A stretch of 64,000 nt of DNA from CADCTP01 sp963849885 (GTDB taxonomy: Bacteria > Actinomycetota > Actinomycetes > Mycobacteriales > CADCTP01). How positions within the stretch are numbered: position 1 is the first letter of the stretch; each line of letters begins with the position of its first letter. The stretch spans positions 186,001 to 250,000 of the forward strand of contig CAWKIV010000006.1 of assembly GCA_963849885.1 (NCBI GenBank), given 5' to 3'. The translations under genes were made by a program, and so were the position numbers. Below are positions 42,562 through 51,217 of the stretch, piece by piece. Under the pieces are notes generated by a model. It did no database searches, was not told where the DNA came from, and saw only the letters and a list, made by a program, of their open reading frames with translations.

Positions 42562-42927
42562 TCAGCCCGGCTGCAGCACGGACAGGATGTTGCCGGCCGG
42601 ATCCTTGAACCAGGCGATCGGCGGCCCCTGGCCACGCATGACACCCCTGGCGTCCGTGCTCGCGTACCGCTCGAAGGTGACACCCCGGGCAAGGAGCTGG
42701 TCGACCGCGGCGTCGATGTCCGGCACCGGGAAGTTGAGGATCGTGAAGGTCGCCGGCACGTGGTCCGGCTTCGGATAGACCAGGATGTCCCGGTCGCCGG
42801 CCACGTGCAGGGTGAGCATGCCGTGCTCCTCGGTCACCGTCAGCCCGAGCGTCCCGCCGTAGAACTCCCGCGCCCGCGGCACGTCGTCCACCGAGAAGCC
42901 GCTGAACGCCTTCGTGTGCTCGAACAT
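42562..42927 (-). CDS. VOC family protein, single glyoxalase domain
   Basis: A 121-residue single-domain VOC protein: FSVDDVPRAREFYGGTLGLT at the N-terminus, then LTLHVAGDRDILVYPKPDHV, and the C-terminal IAWFKDPAGNILSVLQPG typical of the fold's last strand. ATG 42927 has a GGAGGG ribosome binding site; the longer frame adds an Arg-rich tail without conservation. It lies 69 bp upstream of the two-domain VOC gene and may be co-transcribed with it. Confidence 0.85.
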   Translation of the reverse strand: MFEHTKAFSGFSVDDVPRAREFYGGTLGLTVTEEHGMLTLHVAGDRDILVYPKPDHVPATFTILNFPVPDIDAAVDQLLARGVTFERYASTDARGVMRGQGPPIAWFKDPAGNILSVLQPG

Positions 42928-43031
42928 CCGAGCCCTCCTCACCGTCGGTCGCCGCCCAGCATGCACCGGCCGGCCGCCCGGGACGTCGAGACCGGCCGAA
43001 TGGTCTCGACACGGCTGGCAGGATCCGGGGA

Positions 43032-43590
43032 GTGACCGAGCCGGCCCGCGACCCGGACGCCGACCCGGCCCGGGCCCCGGACGCCGACCCGGCCACCGAC
43101 CCGGACGGCGCGGACGTGGCCCGGCGCCGCCGGATCTTCCACCACCTGCTCGCGGACACGCTCGGGGTGTCGGTCACCCACGTCACCGTGTGGTGCGCGG
43201 TGACCTTCTTCGTCTACCTGGAGACCCGGTCGGTGTTCGCCACCGGCATCGTCCCGGGGCTGCCTCACCCTCACCGCGCTGTCCGGGCTGTGGTTCGGCA
43301 GCCGGTCGACCCGGCTGCCGCCCGCATCGCTCGCTGCGTCCAACGCCGGCGCTGATCATGGCGCTGATGGCACTACGGGCTGTTCGTGACCGGGCGTCGG
43401 AGCGTGGGCCTGGCACTGGCTTCTCTCGGGACGCTCACCGGGCTGGCCGGCGACGCTGGTGCTGGACGCTGTCTGGATCACTGCGGTCGTCAGCCGGCCG
43501 GAGCGCGGGCTGGCGCTGGTCTTCGAGCGCTACGGGCTGGCCGGGGTGGCGCGAGCTGGTGGCGCTGCGAGCCCCAGCCGGCGCCACCGG
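43032..43590 (+). pseudogene. Decayed MFS transporter gene and following fragment
   Basis: A GTG at 43032, 7 nt after CAGGAT (leaderless-type -10), opens a frame with an acidic repeat (DPDADPARAPDADPATDPDG) and then MFS-like sequence (HLLADTLGVSVTHVTVWCAV, TRSVFATGIVPG). The continuation LTLTALSGLWFGS is in another frame. Further pieces (GLALASLGTLTG, LVLDAVWITAVVSRPERGLA, LVFERYGLAG) appear in shifting frames up to about 43590. At least three frame changes and a large loss of length make a true pseudogene likely, next to the intact MFS gene at 43592. Confidence 0.65.
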
Positions 43591-43591
43591 C

Positions 43592-44824
43592 CTAGGCCCG
43601 GGCCCCGACGTACCGCGGCCGGCCGGCGAGCAGCCCGACCACGCCCTGCGGGACCAGCAGCGCGACCAGGAGCAGCAGCGGCGCCGTCCAGCCGCCGGTC
43701 CGGTCGTGCACCGCGCCGACCAGCAGCGGCCCGCTCGCGGCCAGCACGTAGCCCACCGACTGGGTCAGTGCGGAGAGCCCCGCGGTGTCGGCCGGGGTGC
43801 GGGCGCGCAGCACGATCAGCGTCAGCGCCACCGCGAACGCCGCTCCCTGGCCGATGCCCAGCACGACCGCCCACAGGTACGGCGCCGCGGTCGGCGCGAC
43901 CAGCACGCCGGTCAGGCCGGCGACGGTGAGCACAGTGGCGCCGAGCGCGTACGGGCGCTGGGTGCGGGCCCGGGTGGCGAACCGGGGCAGCAGCAGCGTC
44001 ACCGGGACCTGCACCAGCGCCGAGGCGGACATCACCGCGCCGGCCGCCACCGCGCTGTAGCCCTCGTCCCGGTAGACCGTCGGCAGCCAGGACAGCACCG
44101 CGTAGAACGTCATCGACTGCAACCCGAAGAACGCGGTGACCTGCCACGCGAGCGGGTCCCGGCGCAGCGCGCGGCCGGCGGCCCGGTCGGCCCCGGCGGC
44201 CTCGGCCGGCCGGGCGGCCCGCGCGGCCCGGGCCGCCCGGGCGGCGCCGGTGCGACGGCGGGCCAGCGGCAGCCAGACGAGCAGCGCCACCAGGGCCGGC
44301 ACCGCCCATGCCCCGAGGCCGCCGCGCCAGCCGCCGGTGGCCTCGGCCAGCGGCGCCGTGATGCCCGCGGCCAGCGCCGCCGACCCGCTCAGCGACATCG
44401 TGTAGACGCCCATCATCGTCCCGGTGCTGGCCGGGAAGTCGCGCTTGACCAGCGTCGGCAGCAGCACGTTGGCCACCGCGATGGCCCCGCTGGCCAGCAC
44501 GGTGCCGACGAACAGGGCGGTGGTGCCGGCGCTCACCCGGACCAGCAGGCCGGCCCCGAGCACCGCCAGCACCCCGGCGATCACCGGCTCGATGCCCCAC
44601 CGCCGGGCCAGCGCCGGCGCCGCCGGGGCCAGCAGCCCGAGGCAGAGCACCGGCACCGAGGTGAGCACCGCGGCCATCCCGCCGGACAGCCCGAGGTCGG
44701 CCCGCAGCTCGCTGAGCACCGGGCCGACGCTGGCCAGCGCCGGGCGCAGGTTGACCGCGGCCAGCGCGACCGCGAGCCCCAGCAGCACCGCCGACCGGCG
44801 TCGCGACCGTACGGCGGAGCCCAC
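43592..44824 (-). CDS. MFS transporter, CynX/NimT type
   Basis: A 410-residue 12-helix transporter. The first helices show LGLAVALAAVNLRPALASVG and GPVLSELRADLGLSGGMAAVLTSVPVLC in the CynX/NimT pattern (cyanate or nitroimidazole exporters), with PAAPALARRWG in loop 2-3. The central loop is an Ala/Arg low-complexity stretch (residues ~190-220) and the second half has TFYAVLSWLPTVY. The GTG at 44824 lies 6 nt after CAGGAT, fitting a leaderless start. The substrate is unknown. Confidence 0.85.
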   Translation of the reverse strand: MGSAVRSRRRSAVLLGLAVALAAVNLRPALASVGPVLSELRADLGLSGGMAAVLTSVPVLCLGLLAPAAPALARRWGIEPVIAGVLAVLGAGLLVRVSAGTTALFVGTVLASGAIAVANVLLPTLVKRDFPASTGTMMGVYTMSLSGSAALAAGITAPLAEATGGWRGGLGAWAVPALVALLVWLPLARRRTGAARAARAARAARPAEAAGADRAAGRALRRDPLAWQVTAFFGLQSMTFYAVLSWLPTVYRDEGYSAVAAGAVMSASALVQVPVTLLLPRFATRARTQRPYALGATVLTVAGLTGVLVAPTAAPYLWAVVLGIGQGAAFAVALTLIVLRARTPADTAGLSALTQSVGYVLAASGPLLVGAVHDRTGGWTAPLLLLVALLVPQGVVGLLAGRPRYVGARA

Positions 44825-44867
44825 CCGGCCATCCTGCGGGACGGCCGGGCGGGCTCCGGTGCCGGGG

Positions 44868-44950
44868 TCAGACCGGCTCGCCGCTGCTGTACGACAGCCG
44901 GATCACCGAGCCGGTGCGGATGTCGCCGTAGTAGAGCTGCGGACCGCGGC
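44868..44950 (-). pseudogene. C-terminal remnant resembling a PQQ-type sugar dehydrogenase
   Basis: On the minus strand the last codons before a stop read PQLYYGDIRTGSVIRLSYSS and GEPV. This is like the end of Glucose/Sorbosone (PQQ-dependent) dehydrogenase beta-propellers. Nothing upstream continues it, so it is probably a gene fragment. Confidence 0.35.
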
Positions 44951-45047
44951 GGCGGACAGCGCGCCGAGACCGGCGCCGACCGGCTGGACGCCGCCATCGG
45001 CCCGCCCGCCGCCGGACCGCCCGGCGCCGGATCCGGCGCCGGCCCGG

Positions 45048-46400
45048 TCACCGGCGCCGGCCCACGGCGACCCTCCACAGTGTCCGGACGGTGGCCGGGG
45101 ACAGCAGCCGGGTGTCGGGCCGGACCCGGGCCGCCGGCACCCGGACCCGCAGCGCGCCGGGCCGGCAGCGGAAGTCCAGCGGGACGGGCAGCTCCACCGC
45201 CTCGCCGTCCAGGCCGACCCGGACCGAGGTCTCGCCCGGCACGTCCACCCGCGCCTCCGGCACCGTCCACTGTGTCCACCGCCCGGCCGCCGGGGTGCGG
45301 CCCACGGCCAGCGCGGTGGCCACCCGGGCCAGCGCGGCGCCCTGCTCGCTGGTCGGGTGCAGCGCGGAGACCTGCAGCAACCCGGTGTCCAGTCGCGGCC
45401 GGCCGCCCAGCCGCAGCGGCGGCCGCAGCTCGTACGGGTTGTTCGCGACCAGCAGCAGCAGCGGTCCGGTGTGCACCCGCCCGTCCGGGTCCCGCACGGT
45501 GACCGGCCGCGGCACCGCCGCGCCGCGCAGCCCGACCGGCAGGACCGCGTGCGCGGTGGCCAGCTTGGCCGCGCGGTAGCCGGGTTCGTGCACCATCTCC
45601 GCGTACGCGCCGAGCGAGACGTTGTTGACGAAGACCCGCTCCCCCACCGTGGCCAGGTCGACCCGGCGCTCCTGCCCGGCCTCGGCGTCGTACGCGTCCA
45701 GCGCGTCCAGCGGCGCGCCCCGGTCCAGCCCGAGGTCGTGCGCGAAGTGGTTGCGGGTGCCGGCCGGCACGCAGACGAACGGCACGTCGGCCGCCGCCGC
45801 CACCGCGGCGACCAGGCCGAGCGAGCCGTCCCCGCCGGCCATGCCGATCGCGTCGGCGCCGTCGGCGACCGCGGCCCGGGCCAGCGCGGTCAGGTCCTCG
45901 CCGGGGGCCAGCAGGTGCACCTCGACCCCGCGCCGGCGGGCCGCGGCGGCCAGGTCCAGCCGGGCCGCCTTGCCGTCCCCGGATCTCGGGTTGACCAGCA
46001 GCCACGGCCGTCGCGGTGCCGGCCCGCCGGGCAGCGGGGCCCGGCCCACCGCCCGCCGCGCCGCGGCGACGTAGGCCACCGTGAGCAGCACCAGGCCGAG
46101 CACCCACCAGCCCCGCCGCAGCCCGAACCAGACCAGGTCGACCGCGAGCAGCAGCAGCGCCAGCGCGGCCAGGGCCAGGTTGAGCCGGCGCTTCCAGACC
46201 CGCCGGGTGGTGAACGCCCACCAGCCGGCGGCGAGCAGGACCACGCAGTTGACCAGCGCGGTGACGCCGAGCAGGGCCAGCTCGTCCAGCGAGACGACCA
46301 GCGCGAGCGGGATGCTCAGCCCGAGCAGGCCCAGCACGGCCAGCGCCACCAGCGCCCAGCCGCGCCGCCCGCCGGTCCGGCCCCCGCGCTCCGCCGCCAT
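45048..46400 (-). CDS. Diacylglycerol/lipid kinase family protein with N-terminal membrane domain
   Basis: A 450-residue protein. Four N-terminal helices (residues ~15-130) are fused to a DAGK catalytic domain: PWLLVNPRSGDGKAARLDLA (residues ~155-174), the nucleotide motif GMAGGDGSLGLVAAVA, VPAGTRNHFAHDLGLD and RVFVNNVSLGAYAEM. In this family it would phosphorylate a lipid or sphingoid-type substrate; the exact lipid is unknown. A TTGACA/CATCGT promoter places the transcript start at ATG 46400. It lies 53 bp after the lysine-methyltransferase-like gene on the same strand but has its own promoter. Confidence 0.87.
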   Translation of the reverse strand: MAAERGGRTGGRRGWALVALAVLGLLGLSIPLALVVSLDELALLGVTALVNCVVLLAAGWWAFTTRRVWKRRLNLALAALALLLLAVDLVWFGLRRGWWVLGLVLLTVAYVAAARRAVGRAPLPGGPAPRRPWLLVNPRSGDGKAARLDLAAAARRRGVEVHLLAPGEDLTALARAAVADGADAIGMAGGDGSLGLVAAVAAAADVPFVCVPAGTRNHFAHDLGLDRGAPLDALDAYDAEAGQERRVDLATVGERVFVNNVSLGAYAEMVHEPGYRAAKLATAHAVLPVGLRGAAVPRPVTVRDPDGRVHTGPLLLLVANNPYELRPPLRLGGRPRLDTGLLQVSALHPTSEQGAALARVATALAVGRTPAAGRWTQWTVPEARVDVPGETSVRVGLDGEAVELPVPLDFRCRPGALRVRVPAARVRPDTRLLSPATVRTLWRVAVGRRR

Positions 46401-46407
46401 CGCCTGC

Positions 46408-46436
46408 ACGATGATCCGCACCGGCGGCGCTGTCAA
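46408..46436 (-). promoter_or_regulatory. Promoter of the leaderless lipid-kinase gene
   Basis: Minus strand: TTGACA (46436-46431), 17-nt spacer, CATCGT (46413-46408), then 7 nt to the ATG at 46400. Consensus -35 and good spacing. Confidence 0.6.
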
Positions 46437-46453
46437 CGCCCCGGCCGCCGGGC

Positions 46454-47137
46454 TCAGCCCGGCGGGACCGGCGGCCGCAGGTGGTGCACGGTGACCGGCG
46501 GGGTGGCCGGCCGGCTCTCCCGCCGCCAGCCGAGCGCGTCCACGCCGTCGAGGAAGGCCCGCTCGCGGGGGCGTCCCGGGTCGGCCAGCCAGACCTCGCC
46601 GGTGCCGCCGACCAGCCGGGGCAGCAGGTCCAGCAGCACCGGGATCGTCTTCGGCTCGTAGAGCACGTCGGCGGCCAGCACCAGGTCCCAGGGCGCGCCG
46701 GCCAGCAACGGGTCCGGGCGCTCGAAGGCGCACACCACGGTGCGCACCGGGACGCCGTTGCGGCCGGCGTTCACGGTCGTGAACGCGACCGCCTCGGCCG
46801 ACTGGTCGGCGGCCAGCACCTCCGCGCCGGCGCCGGCCGCGGCCACGCTGACCAGGCCGAGCCCGCACCCCAGCTCGAGCACCCGGACGCCGGTCAGCGG
46901 CCGCCCGGCCACCGCGGCGGCCAGCGCGGCGCCGCTGGGCCACAGCTCGGCCCAGAACGGCAGCCGCTCGTCGCCCGGGTCCTCCTCGGCCAGCACCTCG
47001 TCCAGCAGCGCGTCGCCGTCCCGCGGGCGCAGCAGCCGGATCTCCCGCCCACCCAGGGCGAGGACCTCCTCGACCAGGTCGGCCGCCGCGCCGCCGGGCA
47101 GCCCGGCCGGCGCCTCCACCGGCCGCGGCTCACTCAC
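46454..47137 (-). CDS. Lysine-methyltransferase-like SAM methyltransferase (Methyltransf_16/ETFB-KMT type)
   Basis: A 227-residue SAM methyltransferase. The LPFWAELWPSGAALAAAVAG signature before motif I and VRVLELGCGLGLVSVAAAGA (residues ~84-103) are typical of Methyltransf_16 and the electron-transfer-flavoprotein lysine methyltransferases. DLVLAADVLYEPKTIPVLLD is the post-motif region, where these enzymes carry a D-x-x-Y type signature. The substrate protein is unknown. GTG 47137 follows TAGGGT by 6 nt, indicating a leaderless message. Confidence 0.85.
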   Translation of the reverse strand: MSEPRPVEAPAGLPGGAAADLVEEVLALGGREIRLLRPRDGDALLDEVLAEEDPGDERLPFWAELWPSGAALAAAVAGRPLTGVRVLELGCGLGLVSVAAAGAGAEVLAADQSAEAVAFTTVNAGRNGVPVRTVVCAFERPDPLLAGAPWDLVLAADVLYEPKTIPVLLDLLPRLVGGTGEVWLADPGRPRERAFLDGVDALGWRRESRPATPPVTVHHLRPPVPPG

Positions 47138-47143
47138 CCCCGC

Positions 47144-47149
47144 ACCCTA
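47144..47149 (-). promoter_or_regulatory. Putative -10 element (TAGGGT) of the methyltransferase gene
   Basis: TAGGGT on the minus strand ends 6 nt before the GTG at 47137; no ribosome binding site is present. Same pattern as at 49114-49119. Confidence 0.45.
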
Positions 47150-47222
47150 CGCACCCCACCACCCACGCCCGCCCCCTCCGCCGATCTCGAGGAGAGGGCG
47201 GCGGATCGGCGACAGGGGCGGG

Positions 47223-48920
47223 TCAGTGGACGCCGGAGGCGGCGGCGTGCAGGAAGGCGGCGGCGACCTGCTCCGGCGTCTGCACCTTGGAGATGTAGCC
47301 GTCCACCGGCTCCAGCGCCTTCTCCAGCAGCGCCGCCTCCGGGCGCTCCCCGTACGCGACCACGGTGATCTCCACCGGCCGGTCCTCGTCCGCCGCCGCC
47401 TTGAGCCCGGCCGCGAGCTGGCCCGGGGTGATCGAGTCGGCGTCGTCCTCGTTGCGCCCGTCGGTGAAGATGACCACCTGGTTGCCGACGTCGGCGCGGT
47501 AGTTCGCCACCGCGGACCTGTACGCGGCCAGCATGGTGTCGTAGAGCCCGGTGCCGGTGCGCTGCCCCACCAGCTTGCCGACCGCGCCGGTCAGCCCGGC
47601 CCGCTGCCCCTCGCCCAGCGGCGCGGTGCGCAGCAGCACCTGGTAGTCCCGCGGCGGGTCCAGCAGCGAGCCGAACGCCCACAGCCCCAGCGACGACTGG
47701 TCCGGCAGCAGCCGGCCGACGGCGAGGCAGCCCTGCCGGACGAAGTCGATCAGCGGCGTGGACGTGCCCGGCGCCGGCTCCAGCATCGAGCCGGACACGT
47801 CGACCGCGAGCAGGATGCTGCTGCGCCGGTCCTGCACGTACCAGGCGGCGAAGACGTGGTCGACGTGGTGCCCGCCGAGCACCTCGAGCGGCTTCGCGGT
47901 CAGCCGCGGCAGCCGGCCGGCCGGCACCTCGGGCGGCGCGTCGCCGCCGGGCCGGCGCAGCTTGGCGGCGCCGATCGCCTCCGCCGCGGCCGGGCCCTTC
48001 AGCGCGGCGAGCAGCTTGCCGAGCGCGGCCGCCCGCTCCGGGATCTTCAGCGCCGACTCGGTCGGCAGCCAGGTGAAGCGCAGCAGCGCGGTGAGGTCGG
48101 TGCCGGCCAGCACGGTGGCGTCGCTCAACTCGGCCAGCTGGGGCACCAGCGCGTACTCGGGAACCAGGCCCACCTCCCCGGGCCGGTCCGGCAGGGCGAC
48201 GTCGGTGCCGCGCACCGTCCGGGTGCTCGGCAGCGCCGCGGACAGCGCCGCCGAGGACGCGTCCATGCCGTCCTTCTCCCACACGGCCTCGCCGAGGCTG
48301 CCGGCGGCGACCATGCCGTCGCCGGAGCCGTTCGGGTCGCGGACGGCGAGCCGGACCCCGGAGTCGCGGTCGGCGACCAGCCCGGCCAGGCCGAGCCAGC
48401 TGCCGCCGGCGGCCTTCAGCCTCGCCCCGGTCGCCGCGTCGGTGACCTGGTAGATCGGGCTCGTGGCGAGCACGGTGCCGGCGCCGCCGGGTCCGTCCTC
48501 CTCCGGCAGCAGGCCGCGGCGGGCGACGCCGGCCCAGGACGCGTCGTCCGGGATCCACAGGTCGGCCTCGCGCTCGGCGACCCGGGCGGCGGCCTCCCGG
48601 CCGTCGACGACCACGGTGTCCAGGCCGACGCAGTCGGGGCCCTCGGCCAGGCCCTCGCCGACCGTCCGCAGCACCGGCGCGAACGAGCTCGCGGTGACCA
48701 CCTTGAGCACCTGGTCGCAGCTCGATGCCGCCGGCGCCGGCGCGGCCGGCTCGGCCGACTGCCGCGCCGCCACCGCGACCGCGGTGGATGCGGTGGCGAC
48801 GACGCCGAGCACGGCGACGCCGACCCACAGCGCCGTACGACGGTCCTGACGCCCATGCGGGCGGCCCGTCCGCCCGTCCGACCACTCAGCCGCCGGTTGT
48901 CCCGACCGGTGCCTGCCCAT
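47223..48920 (-). CDS. Membrane-anchored solute-binding / von Willebrand factor A protein
   Basis: A 565-residue secreted or membrane-anchored protein. One N-terminal helix (LWVGVAVLGVVATASTAVAV, residues ~31-50) precedes an extracellular solute-binding-like region (CDQVLKVVTASSFAPVLRTV, DLWIPDDASWAGVARRG, NGSGDGMVAAGSL). A C-terminal VWA domain has an intact MIDAS DVSGS in SILLAVDVSGSMLEPAPG (Asp about residue 373) plus VVIFTDGRNEDDAD. The binding target is unknown. ATG 48920 has an AAAGGGA ribosome binding site. It is divergent from the PP2C phosphatase gene. Confidence 0.82.
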   Translation of the reverse strand: MGRHRSGQPAAEWSDGRTGRPHGRQDRRTALWVGVAVLGVVATASTAVAVAARQSAEPAAPAPAASSCDQVLKVVTASSFAPVLRTVGEGLAEGPDCVGLDTVVVDGREAAARVAEREADLWIPDDASWAGVARRGLLPEEDGPGGAGTVLATSPIYQVTDAATGARLKAAGGSWLGLAGLVADRDSGVRLAVRDPNGSGDGMVAAGSLGEAVWEKDGMDASSAALSAALPSTRTVRGTDVALPDRPGEVGLVPEYALVPQLAELSDATVLAGTDLTALLRFTWLPTESALKIPERAAALGKLLAALKGPAAAEAIGAAKLRRPGGDAPPEVPAGRLPRLTAKPLEVLGGHHVDHVFAAWYVQDRRSSILLAVDVSGSMLEPAPGTSTPLIDFVRQGCLAVGRLLPDQSSLGLWAFGSLLDPPRDYQVLLRTAPLGEGQRAGLTGAVGKLVGQRTGTGLYDTMLAAYRSAVANYRADVGNQVVIFTDGRNEDDADSITPGQLAAGLKAAADEDRPVEITVVAYGERPEAALLEKALEPVDGYISKVQTPEQVAAAFLHAAASGVH

Positions 48921-49125
48921 GCGAAATCCCTTTGCCTTGCGAATCAAACCCGGTAGTGGAGGACGGGAGCATTGCACTTCACCCGGTCAGAGCAGAAGCG
49001 ATTCGGCGAGTCTCACGATGAGCGTCAAAGTGAGCACTAGGCGTGACTGACCCGATACGCTGTCACCCGGGTGGCCCTGTCCGGTTGACGTCGGGCCGGG
49101 CCGGGTCACCCCGTAGGGTCGGCGC
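48921..49125. other. Divergent intergenic region, AT-richer than surroundings
   Basis: 205 bp between the VWA and PP2C genes. It is unusually A/T-rich for the window at 48920-49040. AGTGAGCACT (about 49027) has palindromic arms AGTG/CACT. The plus-strand promoter of the PP2C gene is at the right end. Confidence 0.4.
49114..49119 (+). promoter_or_regulatory. Putative -10 element (TAGGGT) of the PP2C gene
   Basis: TAGGGT ends 6 nt before the ATG at 49126, fitting a leaderless transcript. A TTGACG at 49085-49090 is too far (23 nt) to be a standard -35. Confidence 0.4.
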
Positions 49126-50307
49126 ATGGCGATGGACCCGGCGGCGGTGATCGCCGAGCTGGTCCGCCGGACCCGCCGGGCGGCGCCGGGTGACCTCGCC
49201 CCGCTGGTGGCCGGCGGCGCCGCCGCGGCCGGGCTCGCCGACACGGTCATCTACCTGTCCGACTACGGGCAGACCAGGCTGCTGCCGCTGCCGTACCCGG
49301 GGATGCCGCTGCGGGTGCCGCTCGGCATCGAGGGCACGCTGGCCGGCCGGGCCTACCGGACCGGGCTGGTGCAGGCCGCGGACGGCGCCCCGGGCACCCG
49401 CCGGCTGTGGCTGCCGCTGAGCGAGGGCAGCGAGCGGATCGGCGTGCTCGAGGTCGCCGCACCGGTCGGCACGGCGCCGCCGGAGGGCCAGCTGGAGCAC
49501 TTCGCCGACGTGGTCGCCACGTTGCTGGTGACGCGCTGGGCGTACGGGGACGTGTTCGAGCTGGTCCGCCGGGTGCGGCCGATGGGGCTGCCGGCGGAGA
49601 TCCAGTGGCGGCTGCTGCCGCCGACCGCGGTGTGCACCGACCGCGTCTCGCTGGCCGGGATGCTGGAGCCGTGGGACGAGGTCGGCGGCGACGCCTTCGA
49701 CTACGCGCTCAACGACGGCCGGCTGCAGGTCGCCCTGTTCGACGCGATGGGACACGGGCTGGGCGCCGCCCTGCTGGCCACGCTCGCGGTGGGGGCGTAC
49801 CGGAACTCCCGGCGGGCCCGGCTCGACCTGGGCCAGGTGTACGGGACGATCGACCGGGCGATCGCCGCCCAGTTCGGCGGCGAGCAGTTCGTCACCGGCG
49901 TCCTGCTCGACCTCGACGTGACCACCGGCGCGCTGCGCTGGGTGTCGGCCGGGCACCTGCCGCCGCTGCTGGTCCGGCACGACCGGCAGGTCCGGCTGCC
50001 GGAGGTGCGGCCGGCGACCCCGCTCGGCCTGGGCTTCACGCCGGGACCGCCTGCGGTGCACGGCCTGCAGCTGGAGCCGGGCGACCGGCTGGTGCTCTAC
50101 ACCGACGGCGTGGTCGAGGCCCGGCGGCTGGGCCAGTTCTTCAGCGACGAGCGGCTGGCCGACTTCGTGGTCCGGGCGTCCGCGTCCGGGCACGCCGGGC
50201 CGGAGGTGCTGCGCCGGCTGATCCGGGCCGTGCTCGAGCACCAGGACGGCGTGCTGCAGGACGACGCGACCGTGCTGCTGCTGGAGTGGGGCAGCCCGCC
50301 GGACTGA
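49126..50307 (+). CDS. GAF domain-PP2C (SpoIIE/RsbU-type) serine phosphatase
   Basis: A 393-residue protein: a GAF-like sensor domain (residues ~10-150, e.g. LWLPLSEGSERIGVLEVAAP) and a SpoIIE-type PP2C phosphatase (~165-390). The phosphatase has EVGGDAFDYALNDGRLQVAL, FDAMGHGLGAALLATLAV, WVSAGHLPPLLV, RLVLYTDGVVEAR and the final DDATVLLLEW, so the metal-binding aspartates are present. Such proteins dephosphorylate anti-anti-sigma factors in partner-switching stress pathways; no sigma or anti-sigma gene is adjacent. The start is leaderless-type (TAGGGT 6 nt upstream). Confidence 0.9.
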   Translation: MAMDPAAVIAELVRRTRRAAPGDLAPLVAGGAAAAGLADTVIYLSDYGQTRLLPLPYPGMPLRVPLGIEGTLAGRAYRTGLVQAADGAPGTRRLWLPLSEGSERIGVLEVAAPVGTAPPEGQLEHFADVVATLLVTRWAYGDVFELVRRVRPMGLPAEIQWRLLPPTAVCTDRVSLAGMLEPWDEVGGDAFDYALNDGRLQVALFDAMGHGLGAALLATLAVGAYRNSRRARLDLGQVYGTIDRAIAAQFGGEQFVTGVLLDLDVTTGALRWVSAGHLPPLLVRHDRQVRLPEVRPATPLGLGFTPGPPAVHGLQLEPGDRLVLYTDGVVEARRLGQFFSDERLADFVVRASASGHAGPEVLRRLIRAVLEHQDGVLQDDATVLLLEWGSPPD

Positions 50308-50329
50308 CGCCGGCGGGCCGCCCCCGCGG

Positions 50330-51129
50330 TCAGCGGGTGTCGGGATCCGGGGCGGCCGACGGCACCGGCCGCTCGGCCGGCGGGGCGGGCGGCGGCGCGT
50401 CCGGCGCCACCGGCGCGGCCGGCTCGGACTGGTAACGGCGCAGCCGGGCGCGGGCGGCCGGCGCGCTCTCCACCGCCGGCTCCGGCGACCCGGCATCGCG
50501 GTCGACCACCGGTCCGGCGCCCGCGTCCGCGCCCGCGTCCGCGCCGGCGTCCGCCCGGCGTCGGCACCGGCGTCCGCGCCGGCGTCGGCACCGCCGTCGG
50601 CACCGCCGTCGGCACCGCCGTCGGCGCCGCCGTCGGCACCGCCGTCCGCGCCGCCGTCCGCGCCGCCGTCCGCGTCGCCGGCGACGGTCCCGGCCGGCTC
50701 GTACGGTGCCGCCGGCTGCGCGTACGAGGCGTCGGTGGTCGCCTCGGAGGTGTAGCCGGTCGCGGTGTCGGTGGTGGCGTACCCGTCCGTCGGGCCGGTG
50801 TCCTGCCCGAAGGCGCCGGGGCTGACCCCGTAGTAGCTGTACAGCTCGGCCTCCTGCTCCTCGGAGAGATGGCCGTCCTCGTCGATCTGCGGGGCTTCCT
50901 TCACCCGGTCCTTGGTCACGTCCACGACCAGCTCGTCGCCCTCCACCCGGGCGGCGGCCAGCGGCACGAAGCTCTCCTTGGTGCCGAACAGCCCGGTGCG
51001 CACGGTCACCCACTCCGGCAGCCCGGTGGTGTCGTCCAGGTAGACCTGGCCGACCTTGCCGATCTTGTCGCCGGCACTGTCCCGGACGGTGCTGCCCATC
51101 AGCGAGGGCACGGATCCCTGGTCGATCAT
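50330..51129 (-). CDS. PRC-barrel domain protein, frame broken inside a tandem repeat
   Basis: The N-terminal PRC-barrel (residues ~3-95: LMGSTVRDSAGDKIGKVGQV, YLDDTTGLPEWVTVRTGLFG, LVVDVTKDRVKEAPQ) is followed by an acidic linker (EEQEAELYSYYGVSPG), a GADG-type repeat of about 50 residues and a C-terminal tail (ARARLRRYQSEPAAPVAPDA). The tail is in a different frame from the barrel. One base appears to be missing at about 50551-50558, where CCGCCCGGC replaces the CCGCGCCGGC of neighbouring units; total length is 800 nt. ATG 51129 has GGGAGA upstream. PRC-barrel proteins of this type occur in stress clusters; the function is unknown. Confidence 0.7.
50517..50680. repeat. Tandem 12-bp (and related 6-bp phased) coding repeat
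   Basis: Units such as GCCGTCGGCACC and GCCGTCCGCGCC are repeated about 13 times. On the minus strand they encode GADG/GADA repeats of the PRC-barrel protein. The unit at 50551-50560 is one base short. Confidence 0.85.
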
Positions 51130-51217
51130 GTCGGAGTCTCCCGTGGTCGAGTCGTGTCGGACCACCGTTACCCCACCCGGCGCAGTCCGACGCACGTCCG
51201 CCGACCCGCGCCCGCCG

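Noticed and set aside
49085..49119. TTGACG...TAGGGT as a standard sigma-70 promoter for the PP2C gene
   Set aside because: The spacer is 23 nt, too long; only the -10 is kept.
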